A stretch of DNA of 64,000 nucleotides, taken from Cryptomeria japonica. Lineage: Eukaryota > Streptophyta > Pinopsida > Cupressales > Cupressaceae. Position numbers and translations under genes: made by a program. The notes under the pieces were generated by a model. It worked only from the letters and a program-made list of their open reading frames with translations, had not been told where the DNA came from and did not search any database. Positions 10,804-21,807 of the stretch are shown here, in pieces (the first letter of the stretch is position 1; each line of letters starts with the position of its first letter). The stretch lies in contig NC_081413.1 of the NCBI RefSeq assembly GCF_030272615.1, positions 564,262,010-564,326,009 on the forward strand, read 5' to 3'.

Positions 10804-12107
10804 CTCTCATATGTTCTCTACGGTAGGCGACACATCAATTGCCTTTACCTTTTCTTCATCCATTCTTACTCCGTCTTTTGATATGGCAACCCCTAGAAAA
10901 ACAAACTCTTTTACATAAACCTGACTTTAAATGTGCAAAGAGCCTTTCCATTCTTAAACCATGAAACACAATAACCATATGGATCTTTTTCACATTCTAG
11001 ACCTAATTTCTATACCATTTCATTAGAAACCATATTTTCCCAACTTCCACCATAACAATAAGATTGCATACCTTTCCACCTCAAGTGCATCTCGTTCAGA
11101 AAAATATTTGTATGCAGCCATGAGTTATCTTCATAAGTCTCTTTCCTTGGAGCAAACATTGTCTTTCTCATCGTAAGGCTCTCGCCTACATCCACTACAA
11201 CTTCTACATCTTGATCTTCTACCTCAACATCAACCAAATTCACTCAGCTGATCTTCGGCCTCATTTCTTGTGGATGATAGTGTGGGCACTTAAAAATGCT
11301 CTATGCCCTTCTTAGCCACACCTAGAGCAAACAAAAGTTCTATTAAGGCATTATATCCTCTATTGCCACCATAGCCCCTACCTCTTTGAAATCCTCTTTA
11401 TGGATTTTGAAAACCTTGCAAAGGATTTTCCTCTTTCTCCACCTCATGGGATGATTCCACTCTTGTGGAATTAAACCCACCTCATCCCCTAAAAGGGAAT
11501 GATGACCCTCTCTTAAACCCAAATGATCTCTTATAATAAGTCTATTTTACTTCTCTTTTGCTTTCAAAGTTAGTTGATAGGCATCTTCCATAATATGAAT
11601 CATTTGCATGCTTGACTCATCTTAGATAGAAAAATTTAAACCATTTACATACTTTGCAGCCATTTTTCATTTCTTTCATCATGCTCCACTTGAATGGATA
11701 GCATCTAAAATTGATTTGTGTAGTCCTATAACTGAACTTCATTTGCCTTAGATTTTAAAATATTTTATAAATGGTTTGTGCATAATCCATAGGGAGAAAT
11801 TTTTCCCCTCAGCTTCTTCTCCATCTTACTGCAGGTCTTGATCTTTTCCTTAACTTTCTTTCTACAAGTGATCCCACCATATCACTGCATGACCCTTCAA
11901 TTTGTGCATGCAAATTTTACTTTCCTTTCCTCTATCATAGTTTTCCATTCAAAAGCTTTCTGCATACTAATCATCTAGTCTACCAACTCCTCTAGTTTTA
12001 GACTAATAATCTGAAACATCAACCTTTATTCCATCATTCCTTCCTTCTAATGCCCTAATCATCCTCTCTTCACTTTATTGCAGTTCGGCTTGCTCTTCCT
12101 CCTCTTG

Positions 12108-12383
12108 CTAAATGGGTGATAAATCATTATCTGAAACTTCTTCTCTCAAGCCTCTTTCTCCACCTATGCCCTCTGCACCTCTTTGTCTTTGTGTCTGCCC
12201 TGCAACAATTTTAGTAAGCACTTTCTCTTGCCTTTGTAACCGTTGCAAATTATTCTTCATCTGTGCATAGCCACCACATCTTCTTGCATCTTTATTAAAC
12301 CTAGAGTTTTCAACACCCATCAAAGCTGAACCCACTCTAATACTAGATGATGTAACCCAAAATGAAGAGAGCATACAAAACAA
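12108..12383 (-). pseudogene. Gypsy gag N-terminal fragment (tentative)
   Basis: A 91-codon open stretch on the minus strand has a basic, Gln/Arg-rich helical segment ('NNLQRLQRQEKVLTKI') and then a Gly/Glu-rich linker. In plant gypsy elements such a charged coiled stretch often opens the gag protein, and this one lies at the right place relative to the zinc knuckle and RT fragments. The assignment rests on position more than on sequence. Confidence 0.45.
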
Positions 12384-12906
12384 GATTTAATAAAAAAAGC
12401 AACAAAAAAATATCATCAACATGACTGCACCACAAAATATCCAATTCCTTCTCTTTCATTCCTCTACTCCCCATATACAAAGAAACTTCAGTTTTAAAGT
12501 ACAAATACCACTCCACTTTCTAGAATGTTCTTATTGCACCACTAAAGACTAATAAATGTTCCCACAAAAGACATATCATTGAAATGAAGAACAAGGTTAG
12601 AGTGAGCTCTCGGGTCTTGGGGAGATGAAGAGTCACCCTCCATTGTTGATCTGGTTTGACCTTGCTCCAACCTTCTGCTTGTTCTTCATTCCTTTGGCCA
12701 GCCTTGGTTCCATTCTGAGTTCTTTGTGGGTGCTTTGGAAACTTGGTTCTAGTTTGTTCTTTTGTGTCTTTTTTATGTCTTCTCGTGCCAAGTTAGGTGT
12801 GTATTTTGTTTTAAGCCTGGATAAGTGTGGTGTCTTCGCAGGCATTTAATGCCTGAGCAAGATTGTACCTTGGGGGGGCAACCCGAGGTACCCAAGGGGC
12901 AAAACA

Positions 12907-14392
12907 GTGGATTACCAAAGAAATGGTATGGCAGACTATAGAACCTTCAAGGAAGCAGTGGTTGGAGAGTGCAGAGAGAGGATTCCAGAATTAGCTAAGT
13001 TTGATGTCAGTAGCAGTGGAACGCCTGAAGGAAATGATGGAGCTGGTGGCATCAATGGTAAGTTTTCCTCATCAGGCCCTAACACCTTGGTTGTGGTTCC
13101 TAATGAAGATATGCTTGAGGATTTGAATTAACAGGAGAAAAGATAAAAAAAGAATTGCAATTTTTTTTGTTGCCTTGGATAATAATAAATTTTCCGCTTG
13201 AATTTATTTTGATGAATGGCTCTCAAGGATTTGGGGAAAGAAGTTAGGGATTCACATTACCTTCTCTTGCATTATTCAATTAGGATTGTTTGTGATATTT
13301 TTCTAAACCCACCCTATGCAAGAGCAAGCCTTGGTAAAGCAGTTTTGGAATGTGGGAAATGTGGTATTTAAGGCATTTAAATGGTCACCAGTTGTTTTGA
13401 ATGATGAAATCCTTGTAGTTTTGGTTCCTAGGTGGCTCATCGTAAAGGATGTGCCAGTTCAATTGTGGGCCTTTATTCCTCGGCTCCTTGCCTTAGCAGG
13501 TAATGTACTGCTAGAAGAGGAAACCCGAAGCACTTGACTGCATATGGATCCAAGGTTATTAGTAGCCCTTTCTCCTGGCTTGGATATGCCAAACCAAATT
13601 GGAATAGATCTCTGAGGAAATATCTTGACTTGTAGAATTGACCTTTTGGGAGGCCTAAATTTGTGCTTTTTATGCAAGAAAGAAGGGCACCAAAAGAACT
13701 GCCCTAATTTTAAACTGTGGCCCTTGAGAAACCCTACATTTAACCCTAAGGGCCTGGAAACAGCTAATGAAAACATTGCTATGCCTGTTTCAGAGGACTT
13801 TCGTCCTGTTAATGTAAATACAAAAGAGATTCCAGTGAATAAAAATTTGAAGTCTGATTTTCAAAAGAGCTCTAATGAGAATATAGGGGGGAGAAACCCA
13901 AAATCTCACAAAAACGTGACTGTTGCAGAAATTCCAAAAGATACTCTCAAAGACAATACTCCCGTCCCTAATCCTTTGCACAATAGCAATACTGTACAAC
14001 CAAAGAATTCCTAGGCGTTGGCATTGGACAAGATTAGAGCTAGGGTGAATGAAGCCAGGAACAAAAACCTTCAAGATCTGCTTGATCAGGTAGAATCAGA
14101 GGGGGCTGCAGTGTCTCTACCTAACAAGGGTTTTAGAGATAATCTAAATCCCTCACTTGAAAACTCTCCATGCTCAAGTGAGGATGAGATTATGAGAGGA
14201 GTTGAAAAGAATGTAGCCTCTATGGAGAAGAGAGATAAGAAAAAGAAGAGGAAACACCTAAATAGAGGTGACAGTGAACAAAAAAGCAAAAAGAATAGAA
14301 AAGAAGACAAAATTTCCAAGTGTTTTGACAAATTTAGGAGCAATAAAGAAGGATCTTCTAACCTAAATGAGGATGAACTTGAATTGCATTAG
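12907..14392 (+). pseudogene. LINE ORF1, nucleic-acid-binding protein (broken)
   Basis: Plant LINE ORF1 proteins coat the element RNA. Pieces in different frames are visible: 'MDYQRNGMADYRTFKEAVVG' (12907-), 'LKWSPVVLNDEILVVLVPRW'-like core (13316-13537; read FKWSPVV), then 'GGLNLCFLCKKEGHQKNCPN' (13650-), a C-x2-C-x4-H-x4-C zinc knuckle. A Lys/Glu-rich tail 'KRDKKKKRKHLNRGDSEQKS' ends at 14392. An in-frame TAG lies just before 14018. Upstream frameshifts separate the first two pieces. This resembles the usual order in plant L1 ORF1 (a DUF4283-like core, then a knuckle). Confidence 0.75.
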
Positions 14393-15110
14393 TTGGAACA
14401 TTAGGGGTTTAGAATCTCCTGATAGAAAATTCATCATCAAAAGAATGTGTAAACAGTTTGGTAACATTGATGTCCTCATGCTCCATGAGGTAAAATCAGT
14501 AGGATTCACCCTGGACACCAGTTTGAACCTTTTTTGGAAAAATTCTCTTCACTTTAAAACTCAGCATGAAAAAGGCAGAGGGGGTACTGCTATCTTGTTG
14601 AACAATAGATGGGCACACTCCATTGGGGAGTCTGTCTCTTCACCTTGTAACAAAGCCACTTGGATTATTCTAAAAAATGATAATAAAAGATATGGGGTCT
14701 GTTCAATTTATGCCCCTAATCAATATGGTGAAAGAATTAAACTGTGGAAACAACTGAGCAACTTCCCCAGTATTCCATGAGTTCTTGGGGGGAACTTTAA
14801 CATGATAGAGTGTAAGGAAGACAAAGTTGGTGGGCTTGACATGGATTGGAAAGGAAATGAAAAGTTCTTTTGGTACCAAATGAAGAACAAGCTAAACTTA
14901 TTTGATCCATTTGAAGGACTTCAGAAAGAAAGTAAAAGTATCTGGTATACTTGAAGCAACCTTCAAAAAAGCTCTAAGAGAATTTATTGCAGACTTGACA
15001 GGTTCCATGCTAAGAGGGATTTCTTCTCATTTGACTTAGTGGATGAACATTGTAGAGTGAAAGTCCACCCTAGTTCTCTGTTTGATCAAAATCCTGTGGA
15101 GGTGAAGATC
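14367..15110 (+). pseudogene. LINE ORF2, endonuclease domain (broken)
   Basis: ORF2 starts at 14367 and overlaps the end of ORF1 by 26 bases in another frame, as in many LINEs. It shows the AP-endonuclease motifs in order: 'NCISWNIRGL', 'DVLMLHEVKS', 'GRGGTAILLNN', 'YGVCSIYAPNQ'. After a TGA at 14778-14780 follows 'LGGNFNMIECKEDKVGG', the block normally read GGDFN. The catalytic Asp of that last motif is Asn here. Further stops follow. The enzyme would nick target DNA, but this copy cannot be functional. Confidence 0.85.
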
Positions 15111-15413
15111 TTACAAAATAATGATAAATCTGATGATGGCCTCAAGAATCAATTTCTTTATGTTAAACACCTCATTGCTCAACATTGAAGACTATAATGA
15201 TGCCATTTTTGCTCTAAGGGAGATGTAAGAACCCCTGCTGATTCTGACTTAAATTTTCATTTTTAAACACTTAGGAATTTTGTCAAACAGTTGGCAAACA
15301 ATCTCTTTCCAGCTGGTCAATGTTTTATTGTTTGGTTTCCTCCTTTTAGAGTGATGATAAGATGCATAAAATTACTTACTAAGTTTGCTGAATGACTGCA
15401 AATTGTTGATACA

Positions 15414-15794
15414 TGATAGCCTCAGTAAGATAAATGATTGAATGAGAGATAAATGAAGTCTCTCATTCAATCATCTATCTCATCGATAGACTATGATAAG
15501 ACTTCAGATATCATTCCTTTATTTGATGATTATTCTTCAATTTATATATATATAACCTTGCATGCAAATTCCGATCAACATCGGGTTCTTAACCAATGCC
15601 TAACTACCGATTAATATCGGTTGCAAATCGTAAAGCACAGAATACCGATTGGTATCGGTTTTACTTGTTAATTATATGCACACCGATTGGTATCGATTAA
15701 ACGCAATTATGGTTGAAGAGGTGCGATCAAGCAATACCTTGACCGGTCATGTCTATTACATGACCGATCAAGATATTGCTTGATCCTCCTTATT

Positions 15795-15869
<75 letters not shown>

Positions 15870-16034
15870 CGGTGATTGTGAGAAGAACATCAAAATTCAT
15901 AAATGCTCTTGCTCCATCTTCAACATACTAGATAATAATCAGATTTATTATATTAAGAAATAACATATACTTGAAAGGAAAAATAACCTTGAATATAACT
16001 TGCATCTTGAATTGAAAATTGAATTACATTTACA
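15414..16034 (+). repeat. Copia 5' LTR
   Basis: The right edge is exact: it ends TTTACA immediately before the primer-binding site. The left edge is set tentatively at TGATAGCC. The interior has several 'accgattggtatcggtt' motifs, palindromic-looking pairs, and a (AT)34 tract at 15798-15865. The last 165 bases are repeated in the 3' LTR. Confidence 0.7.
15798..15865. repeat. (AT)34 microsatellite in 5' LTR
   Basis: 68 bases of uninterrupted AT dinucleotide, flanked by 'ccttattggc' on the left and 'cgatcgg' on the right. The matching tract in the 3' LTR is shorter. Confidence 0.95.
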
Positions 16035-16046
16035 TGGTATCAGAGC
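16035..16046 (+). promoter_or_regulatory. Primer-binding site for initiator Met-tRNA
   Basis: TGGTATCAGAGC directly follows the LTR end. This is the standard plant LTR-element sequence complementary to the 3' end of initiator tRNA-Met, where minus-strand DNA synthesis starts. Confidence 0.9.
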
Positions 16047-16126
16047 TATAGTTAAATTGAACCTGAGGCTATTCAATTTTGTGGAAAATTCAAGACAAGC
16101 ATATATTCAACATCACATTTCTCCAA

Positions 16127-17005
16127 ATGGCTAGCACCATCAGATTCGAAGATATACTCAGAGGAGGCGATGACTTCTCAGCATGGAAGTTCAGAATTAA
16201 GATGATTCTAAGAGAAAATAAAGTCGAATCATTTGTAAAAACTGAAACTACAGAACCTGAGATTGAACCTGACAAAGCAACTTGGATAGAGGGAAATGAA
16301 AAGGCCATCAAAATCATAGTTGATGGGGTGAGGAATAATATTATGCCCATCATAAGGAAACATGAAACGGCCTACAACATGTTCAAAGCACTTGAAGATG
16401 CATTTGAGATATCCAATGCTAGTAGAACCTTGGCTTTAAAGAGAGAAATAAATCATATAGCTATGATCAAAAGGGAGTCAGTCAATGCCTACTTCATGCG
16501 GATATCAGCCCTAAGGGATGAGCTAGCAACCCTTGGATATGAGATCTAAAGCAAAGAATTAACACTCATTGCTCTAGATGAGTTGCCTAGTATATGGGAA
16601 ACATTTGTCCAAGGCATCAGTGCAAGGGATAAATTTCCAAAGTTTGAAAGGCTAAAGGCAGATTGTCTCCAAGAAGAATCAAGGTTAAATAAGAAAGGGA
16701 TCGAACAAAATAATATAGATGAAGATCTTCAAGTCCTAAATACAAACTCCAATAAGAAAAGAAAGCAAAAACAATTTAGGAAGAGGAAAGGTCGTCATGG
16801 CAAGAACACCTTCAAGAAGGATCTTTCACAGATTCAATCTTACAGATGTGACAAATTCGGACACTATGTTGCCAAATGTCCGGAAAGAGCCAAACAACAA
16901 GCCACATTTGCCAAAGCAGGAAAATCTAAAGGGGAAGATGACTCCGAGAAGTATGTACTCTACTCAGCACTTACAAACCAAGCATCAAACAAGGTTAACT
17001 CCTAG
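16127..17005 (+). pseudogene. Copia gag (capsid/nucleocapsid), broken
   Basis: I chose the ATG at 16127 (MASTIRFEDILRGGDDF) because the copia gag N-terminal block begins there. The capsid core includes 'WKFRIKMILRENKV', 'AYNMFKALEDAFE' and 'RTLALKREINHIAMIKRESV'. A TAA at 16547-16549 interrupts it, and the same frame resumes at 'IWETFVQGISARDKFP'. A Lys/Arg-rich stretch precedes the nucleocapsid knuckle 'SYRCDKFGHYVAKCP'. In that knuckle the first zinc-ligand Cys is Ser, so the finger should not fold. The frame continues into the protease after a TAG. Confidence 0.88.
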
Positions 17006-19812
17006 GTGATCGACAGTGGCTCATCCAGACACATTACAGGGTTTAGAGAAGTGCTAGACTCCATGATAGAGGAGAATGGTGAGGAAGTGATTATCGGAGA
17101 TGACTCCACACATCTAGTCAGAGGAGTTGGAACCTGCACCATCAAACTGAAATCAGGTGTATCATTGCAACTTAAACAAGTACTATATGTCCCAGGCATC
17201 AAGAGAAATCTAGTCTCCATATCAGCACTAGAGGATAATGGGTACAGAGTGACCTTCATGGACAACAGAGTGTTGGCTTGGCCAAAGAATTCATCTATCA
17301 AGAAAGCTAAAACCATTAGTCAAAGACAAGGCTACTTGTATGAGTTGTGCACAGAGTCCAACATAGCCCTAATCCATGAAACTACAGATGCTAATGAAGT
17401 TTGACATAGAAGACTAGGCCACCTGAATTTTAAAGCGTTATCATCAATGGGAAACCTTGTCACGGGCCTACCTAAGTTAAAACAATACCATTCAGGGGCA
17501 TGCAAAGGATGTGCCCTAGGTAAAAATGCTAAGGGTGTTTTTCAAAATAGTACTAGGAAAACAAGCAAAGTTTTAGAGTTAGTTCATTCCGATGTATGTG
17601 GACCTATGTCTGTACCTTCTTTGGGGGGATTTTTGTATTATGTAATATTTGTTGATGACTACTCTAGGAAAACTTGGATCTACTTTCTGAAATGTAAAGA
17701 ATCAGAAGAGATCCTTAATAAGTTTAAGGAATTTAAATCACTAACAGAAAACTACTCAGGAAATAATATTAAAACCTTAAGAACTGACAATGGGGGGGAA
17801 TACACCTCAGATTTGTTTAAACATTTTTGTAAAAATGTTGGGATTAAGAGGGAGCTTACTATACCTTATAATCCTCAACAAAATAGGGTAGCTGAGAGGA
17901 AAAATAGGACAATTGTAGAAACTACCAAAGCCATGATTCTTGAGCAGAATCTAAATACCAATCTTTGGGCAGAAGCAACTAGCACTGCTATATATATACA
18001 AAATAGATGTCCTCACTCCCATCTTGAAGATAAAACCCCTAAGGAAGTCTTTACTAAAACAAAGCCAGATATCAGCCACCTTAGAATATTTGGGTGTCCT
18101 GTCTATATTCATGTACCTAAAGAGAAAAGATTAAAATTAGAACCTTCTGGAAAAAGGGGAATACTTGTAGGATATAGTGAAACCTCCAAGGCCTACAGAA
18201 TCTATATACCTGGTCAGAGGAATATTGAACTGAGTAGGGATGTAATCTTTGAAGAAGACTTAGCCTTCAAAAGAGCCCAAAGCTCAATAGAACTTGAAGT
18301 CTATGTCCCTACCCCTAGCATAGATGAAGACTCTGCTTCTGAGCTTCAGAGGGAGAGTCTTGAGGAAAATGAAGTTGAAACTCAAAACCCACCTAGAGAA
18401 AATTTCAAGAAAAGATCACTATGGGCCACCAAAACTGTAGAAGAAGCTCAGAAGTATGTTGCCCCTTCAGGAACCTTCAGAGAAAGCAAAAAGCCTAACA
18501 AACGTACCAACTATGTTGCTCTCATGAATGATCTTTCAAAAGCTAAACCTACTAATGTATCAGATGCACTTAAACATCAAGTATGGAAGAATGCCATGTC
18601 TAAGGAATACCAGTCCATTATGAAAAATGATGTTTGGGAGATTGTTCCTAGGCCAACTAGAAAATTTGTTGTCACCTCTAAATGGCTCTTCAAAATCAAA
18701 CATGTTGCAGATGGCCGCATTGAGAAACACAAGGCTAGATTTGTAGCCAGAGGGTTCTCACAAAAGGAAGGAATTGACTATGAAGAAACCTTTTCACCTG
18801 TAGCCAGATATACTTCAGTAAGAACAGTCTTAGCCATTGCAGTAGCAAAAGGATGGAAAGTACATCAGATGGATGTAAAGACATCATTTCTTAATGGAGA
18901 GATTGCACAAGAAGTATACCTAGAGCAACCTGAAGGGTTTGAGATTCATGATGTAGAATCTCATGTATGTAAACTCAAGAAAGCTCTTTATGTGTTTAAA
19001 CAGGCTCCCAGGGCCTGGTATGAAGGAATTGACACTTATCTCCCAGGTCTAGGCTTCTCAAAGAATGATGCAAATCCAAATCTCTACTATAAACAAGACA
19101 AAGGTGATATGCTGATATTGATTTTATATGTTGATGACTTGTTAATTATAGTGAAAGATCAACTCATAGATCAGTGTAAGAAAGACCTTGCTAAAGAATT
19201 TGACATGAAGGACTTGGGAATCCTTCATTACTTCCTAGGTTTGGAAGTATGGCAAAATTCTGATGGCATTATACTAAACTAGGGTAAATATACCTTGGAC
19301 ATTTTGAAGAGATTTGGAATGCTAAACTACAGACCTATGACCTCTCCAATGGAAACAAACCTTCATAAACTTAAGGAAGCAACAGCAGAATCACAACCCT
19401 CAGATCCTACTCTATACAGGCAAATGATTGGATCCCTGATGTATCTTGTAAATACAAGACCAGATATCTGTTATGTAGTTAATGCCTTGAGTCAGTTTAT
19501 GTGTGAACCAAAGGAGATACACTTGGTAGTAGTAAAACATATCATGAGATATCTACAAGGTACCCTAAAACTTGGTCTCAAATATGAGAGAGTTGAACTA
19601 GATTTACACGGATTCATAGATTCAGATTGGGCTGGAAGTGTAACTGGCAGGAAAAGCACCTCAGGATGATGTTTCAGTTTAAGTTCAGCCATGATATCCT
19701 GGATTAGCAGAAAACAGTCATTAGTAGCACAGAGTTCCACTAAGGCTGAATACATTGCAGCCTCCATGGCTGCTCGAGAGGCAGTATGGCTTAGGAAGCT
19801 GCTTGTGGGGTT
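17006..19812 (+). pseudogene. Copia pol: protease, integrase, RT, RNase H (four in-frame stops)
   Basis: Everything is in one reading frame with gag. Protease: 'VIDSGSSRHITG' (D-S-G). GAG-pre-integrase: 'HRRLGHLNF' and a C-x2-C finger 'CKGCALG'. Integrase DDE: Asp in 'HSDVCGPM', Asp in 'RTDNGGEYTS', Glu in 'VAERKNRTIVE'. RT: 'WKVHQMDVKTSFLNGEI' and an intact YVDD in 'LILYVDDLLII'. RNase H: 'DSDWAGS' and 'SSTKAEYIAAS'. Stops lie just before 17006 (TAG), at 17402 (TGA, within the L-W-H-R-R-L-G-H block), at 19280 (TAG) and at 19667 (TGA). Translation stays in phase to about 19812, where a deletion removes the end of RNase H. Confidence 0.92.
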
Positions 19813-19825
19813 ATCAAAATTTGGG

Positions 19826-19909
19826 CCACTAATCGATATTACTTAATCGCACCTAATTGATATCGGTTAAACGCGATTATGGTCAAAGTATTGCTTGATC
19901 CTCCTTATT

Positions 19910-19962
<53 letters not shown>

Positions 19963-20127
19963 CGATAATTGTGAGAAGAACACTGAAAACCATAAATGCT
20001 CTTTCTCCATCTACAACATACCAGATAATAATCAGATTTATTATATTAAGAAATAACATATACTTGAAAGGAAAAATAACCTTGAATATAACTTGCATCT
20101 TGAATTGAAAATTGAATTACATTTACA
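19826..20127 (+). repeat. Copia 3' LTR, 5'-truncated
   Basis: Only the final 300 or so bases of the LTR remain. They begin in the 'gatatcggttaaacgcgattatgg' region, include (AT)23 at 19913-19958, and end ...AATTACATTTACA exactly like the 5' LTR. The LTR start and polypurine tract are missing. Confidence 0.85.
19913..19958. repeat. (AT)23 microsatellite in 3' LTR
   Basis: 46 bases of uninterrupted AT at the same LTR position as the (AT)34 tract in the 5' LTR. Confidence 0.95.
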
Positions 20128-21514
20128 ACAACCTCATATTCAATGCATTCATACATGAGTGAGCATCTAGCATCTACCATAGCAATATGGGGTATCAAAC
20201 TTGGGAAAAACCAAATTCAGACTAGAATTTCTAAGAAAGAAAACTTTACTAATAGATTGCCTACCAATTGCAATCTCTATCTACATGAGTGAAGGATTAA
20301 TATGGTTTAACCCTTGAGGCTTCAATCCAACATTCACATTTGAAAGAAAAGTGAAGTTTAAACAAGATTTTCATCATTCAATAACCACCAATAACCTAGT
20401 ACTGAATTGCATCCTAGTTTGGCAAGTCCAAAAGCTAGCCTATTTGTCAACATGAATTAATAATACTCATTAGATGCCACACTGTCAGTTTAGTAAAGTA
20501 GTTTATTATCACAACCTTAAGGATGTGTTCCCCTCCAATTCTTGTCATTTTCAACACAAGAACTTCTAGAAAACATCCTCCTGCTATGCCACCACCATTG
20601 CCAATAAATAGGGGACATCCCTAAGATGTCTTCCTCGAAGAAGAACTTCTAGGACACTCCCCTCATTTAAAGACCTCAAGGAAATGTCATGACATCCTTG
20701 GGATCCTCGAGGGACTTGTTAGCATCCTTCAAATGCACCAAAAATTATTTGTTGTCCCCTACGACAAAGTTCAAATAATTGAAATTTTTTTTATAAAACC
20801 AAACATTTTTTCAAAATTTGGGCCACTAAACCTAACGCTAATAGTCTAATGGGCCCCACCCACATCATAAACACTCAAAAAAGCTAAAAAATGTGTATCC
20901 TTCATCATTTAGATCAATCAAATTCTTTGGCTTCACTATGAATTCTCCAAACTTTGCAGATTTCATTAGAAATACTGATAACTTGGTGTTAGAGAAAACA
21001 CAGTGATAAATAATTAAAATGCTATGCACCATGAAGGTCTATGTGGTCTCGAAGGCCAAACCCCCCACAAGAGGTGCTGCTTGTAAACCCTACTGGGGGT
21101 TTGCCCGAGACCCCTGCCAACTATTGTCACCCCATTTTCCACAAATCAAGCTCGTTGGTTCCCCCATTCCCAAACTATGTAGAGCTATATTTATTATAAG
21201 TTTATAATCTCCTTTCAAGTGCTGAAAAGAAAAGCCATGAATAAGTGTAAGTTAGATCAAATGTTGGACAGCCTAAAATCTACCACATTTTTTATTTGTA
21301 TTTCACATTGGCCATAGATGCCAGAAGAATGTTCACCTTTATGAGTTCTTAATACATTAACTAGATCTGGGATTAGATAGAGTCAAAGTTAAATTTGTAG
21401 GAAGGATATCAGAAATTTGCTAAGAAACATGAAGCATAATTCTGAAGTCAGCAAATTGAGAGTTAGCTAGTATTTCACTATATAGAAGTAAAGGAATCTT
21501 GGCAATATTTGATG
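20128..21514. other. Unassigned spacer
   Basis: No coding region or element boundary was recognised. It holds a GC-rich hairpin-forming patch at 21041-21114 (arms GGTCTCG...CAAACCCCC and GGGGGTTTG...CGAGACC) and a G/C-poor remainder. A 19-base string at 20811-20829 also occurs at 19813-19831. Confidence 0.4.
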
Positions 21515-21807
21515 TACAAAAGTCCATTTACTTAGTTTGGCAATAAATATTTTTTCACCTCTAGCACTCCAACAGTTTTTATATAAGAGAGATGTGTCTA
21601 GTCTGAGATTGATAACCATGTTGATTCCACGTGAGACAAATAGCCAAATGCACTTTAAGGAACTAGATATAATAAAGCATAGACAATTAGACTCAAATGG
21701 TTAGTTCACACATTTGCAGTTCAAGCCAATGTTGTTCCAAACAGTTCACTTACTATTGCAGAAAACATTGTTGCTTTTTCATGCACCACAAAGAGTTAAC
21801 AACATGC
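21515..21807. repeat. Target-region duplication, left copy (interrupted)
   Basis: From 'acaaaagtccattt' to 'gttaacaacatgc' this matches 32223-32520 in order ('tagtttgg', 'gagatgtgtctagtctgaga', 'tgcagttcaagccaatgttg', 'caaacagttcactta'). The copy continues on the far side of the 10.4-kb insertion at 32199, so a tandem duplication of about 317 bp existed before the insertion. Confidence 0.88.

Larger units (their letters stand above)
10400..12400 (-). mobile_element. Decayed Ty3/gypsy element, gag to RT/RNase H
   Basis: On the minus strand from 12.4 to 10.4 kb the remnants follow gypsy order. A gag N-terminus with 'MKNNLQRLQRQEKVL' (12.38-12.11 kb) comes first. A decayed zinc knuckle near 11.34-11.28 kb reads C-x2-C-G-stop-x2-H-x4-S, with the last Cys lost. 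The end of RT entering RNase H lies at 10.80-10.61 kb ('[21 protein letters not shown]', normally followed by the RNase H substrate block). Many stops and frameshifts are present, and no LTRs were recognised. This is an old dead copy. Confidence 0.75.
12590..15400 (+). mobile_element. LINE (L1-like) with ORF1 and endonuclease, RT lost
   Basis: A plus-strand LINE relic: an ill-defined 5' region, a broken ORF1 ending in a CCHC zinc knuckle and a Lys-rich tail (12.9-14.39 kb), then ORF2 starting inside the end of ORF1. ORF2 carries the apurinic-type endonuclease domain and decays after about 15.1 kb. No reverse transcriptase block can be found before the copia element starts at about 15.41 kb, so RT has been deleted or displaced. 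Confidence 0.8.
15414..20127 (+). mobile_element. Ty1/copia LTR retrotransposon
   Basis: The element reads 5' LTR - PBS - gag - protease - integrase - RT - RNase H - truncated 3' LTR on the plus strand. Integrase ahead of RT defines Ty1/copia. The 5' LTR ends ...ATTTACA at 16034, directly followed by TGGTATCAGAGC. The same ...TTGAATTACATTTACA ends the 3' LTR at 20127. A deletion of the RNase H end together with the start of the 3' LTR joins them near 19812-19835. The 5' boundary near 15414 (TGATAGCC) is tentative, and no target duplication was found. It seems to have landed in the LINE at its left. Confidence 0.88.

Noticed and set aside
10643-10918. Plus-strand open frame opposite the gypsy RT fragment
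   Set aside because: The minus strand carries the recognisable RT/RNase H block; the plus frame is its antisense shadow.
12625-12849. Hydrophobic 74-codon frame as a membrane protein gene
   Set aside because: It lies in the LINE 5' region with no conserved motif; the opposite strand is equally open. Composition alone explains it.
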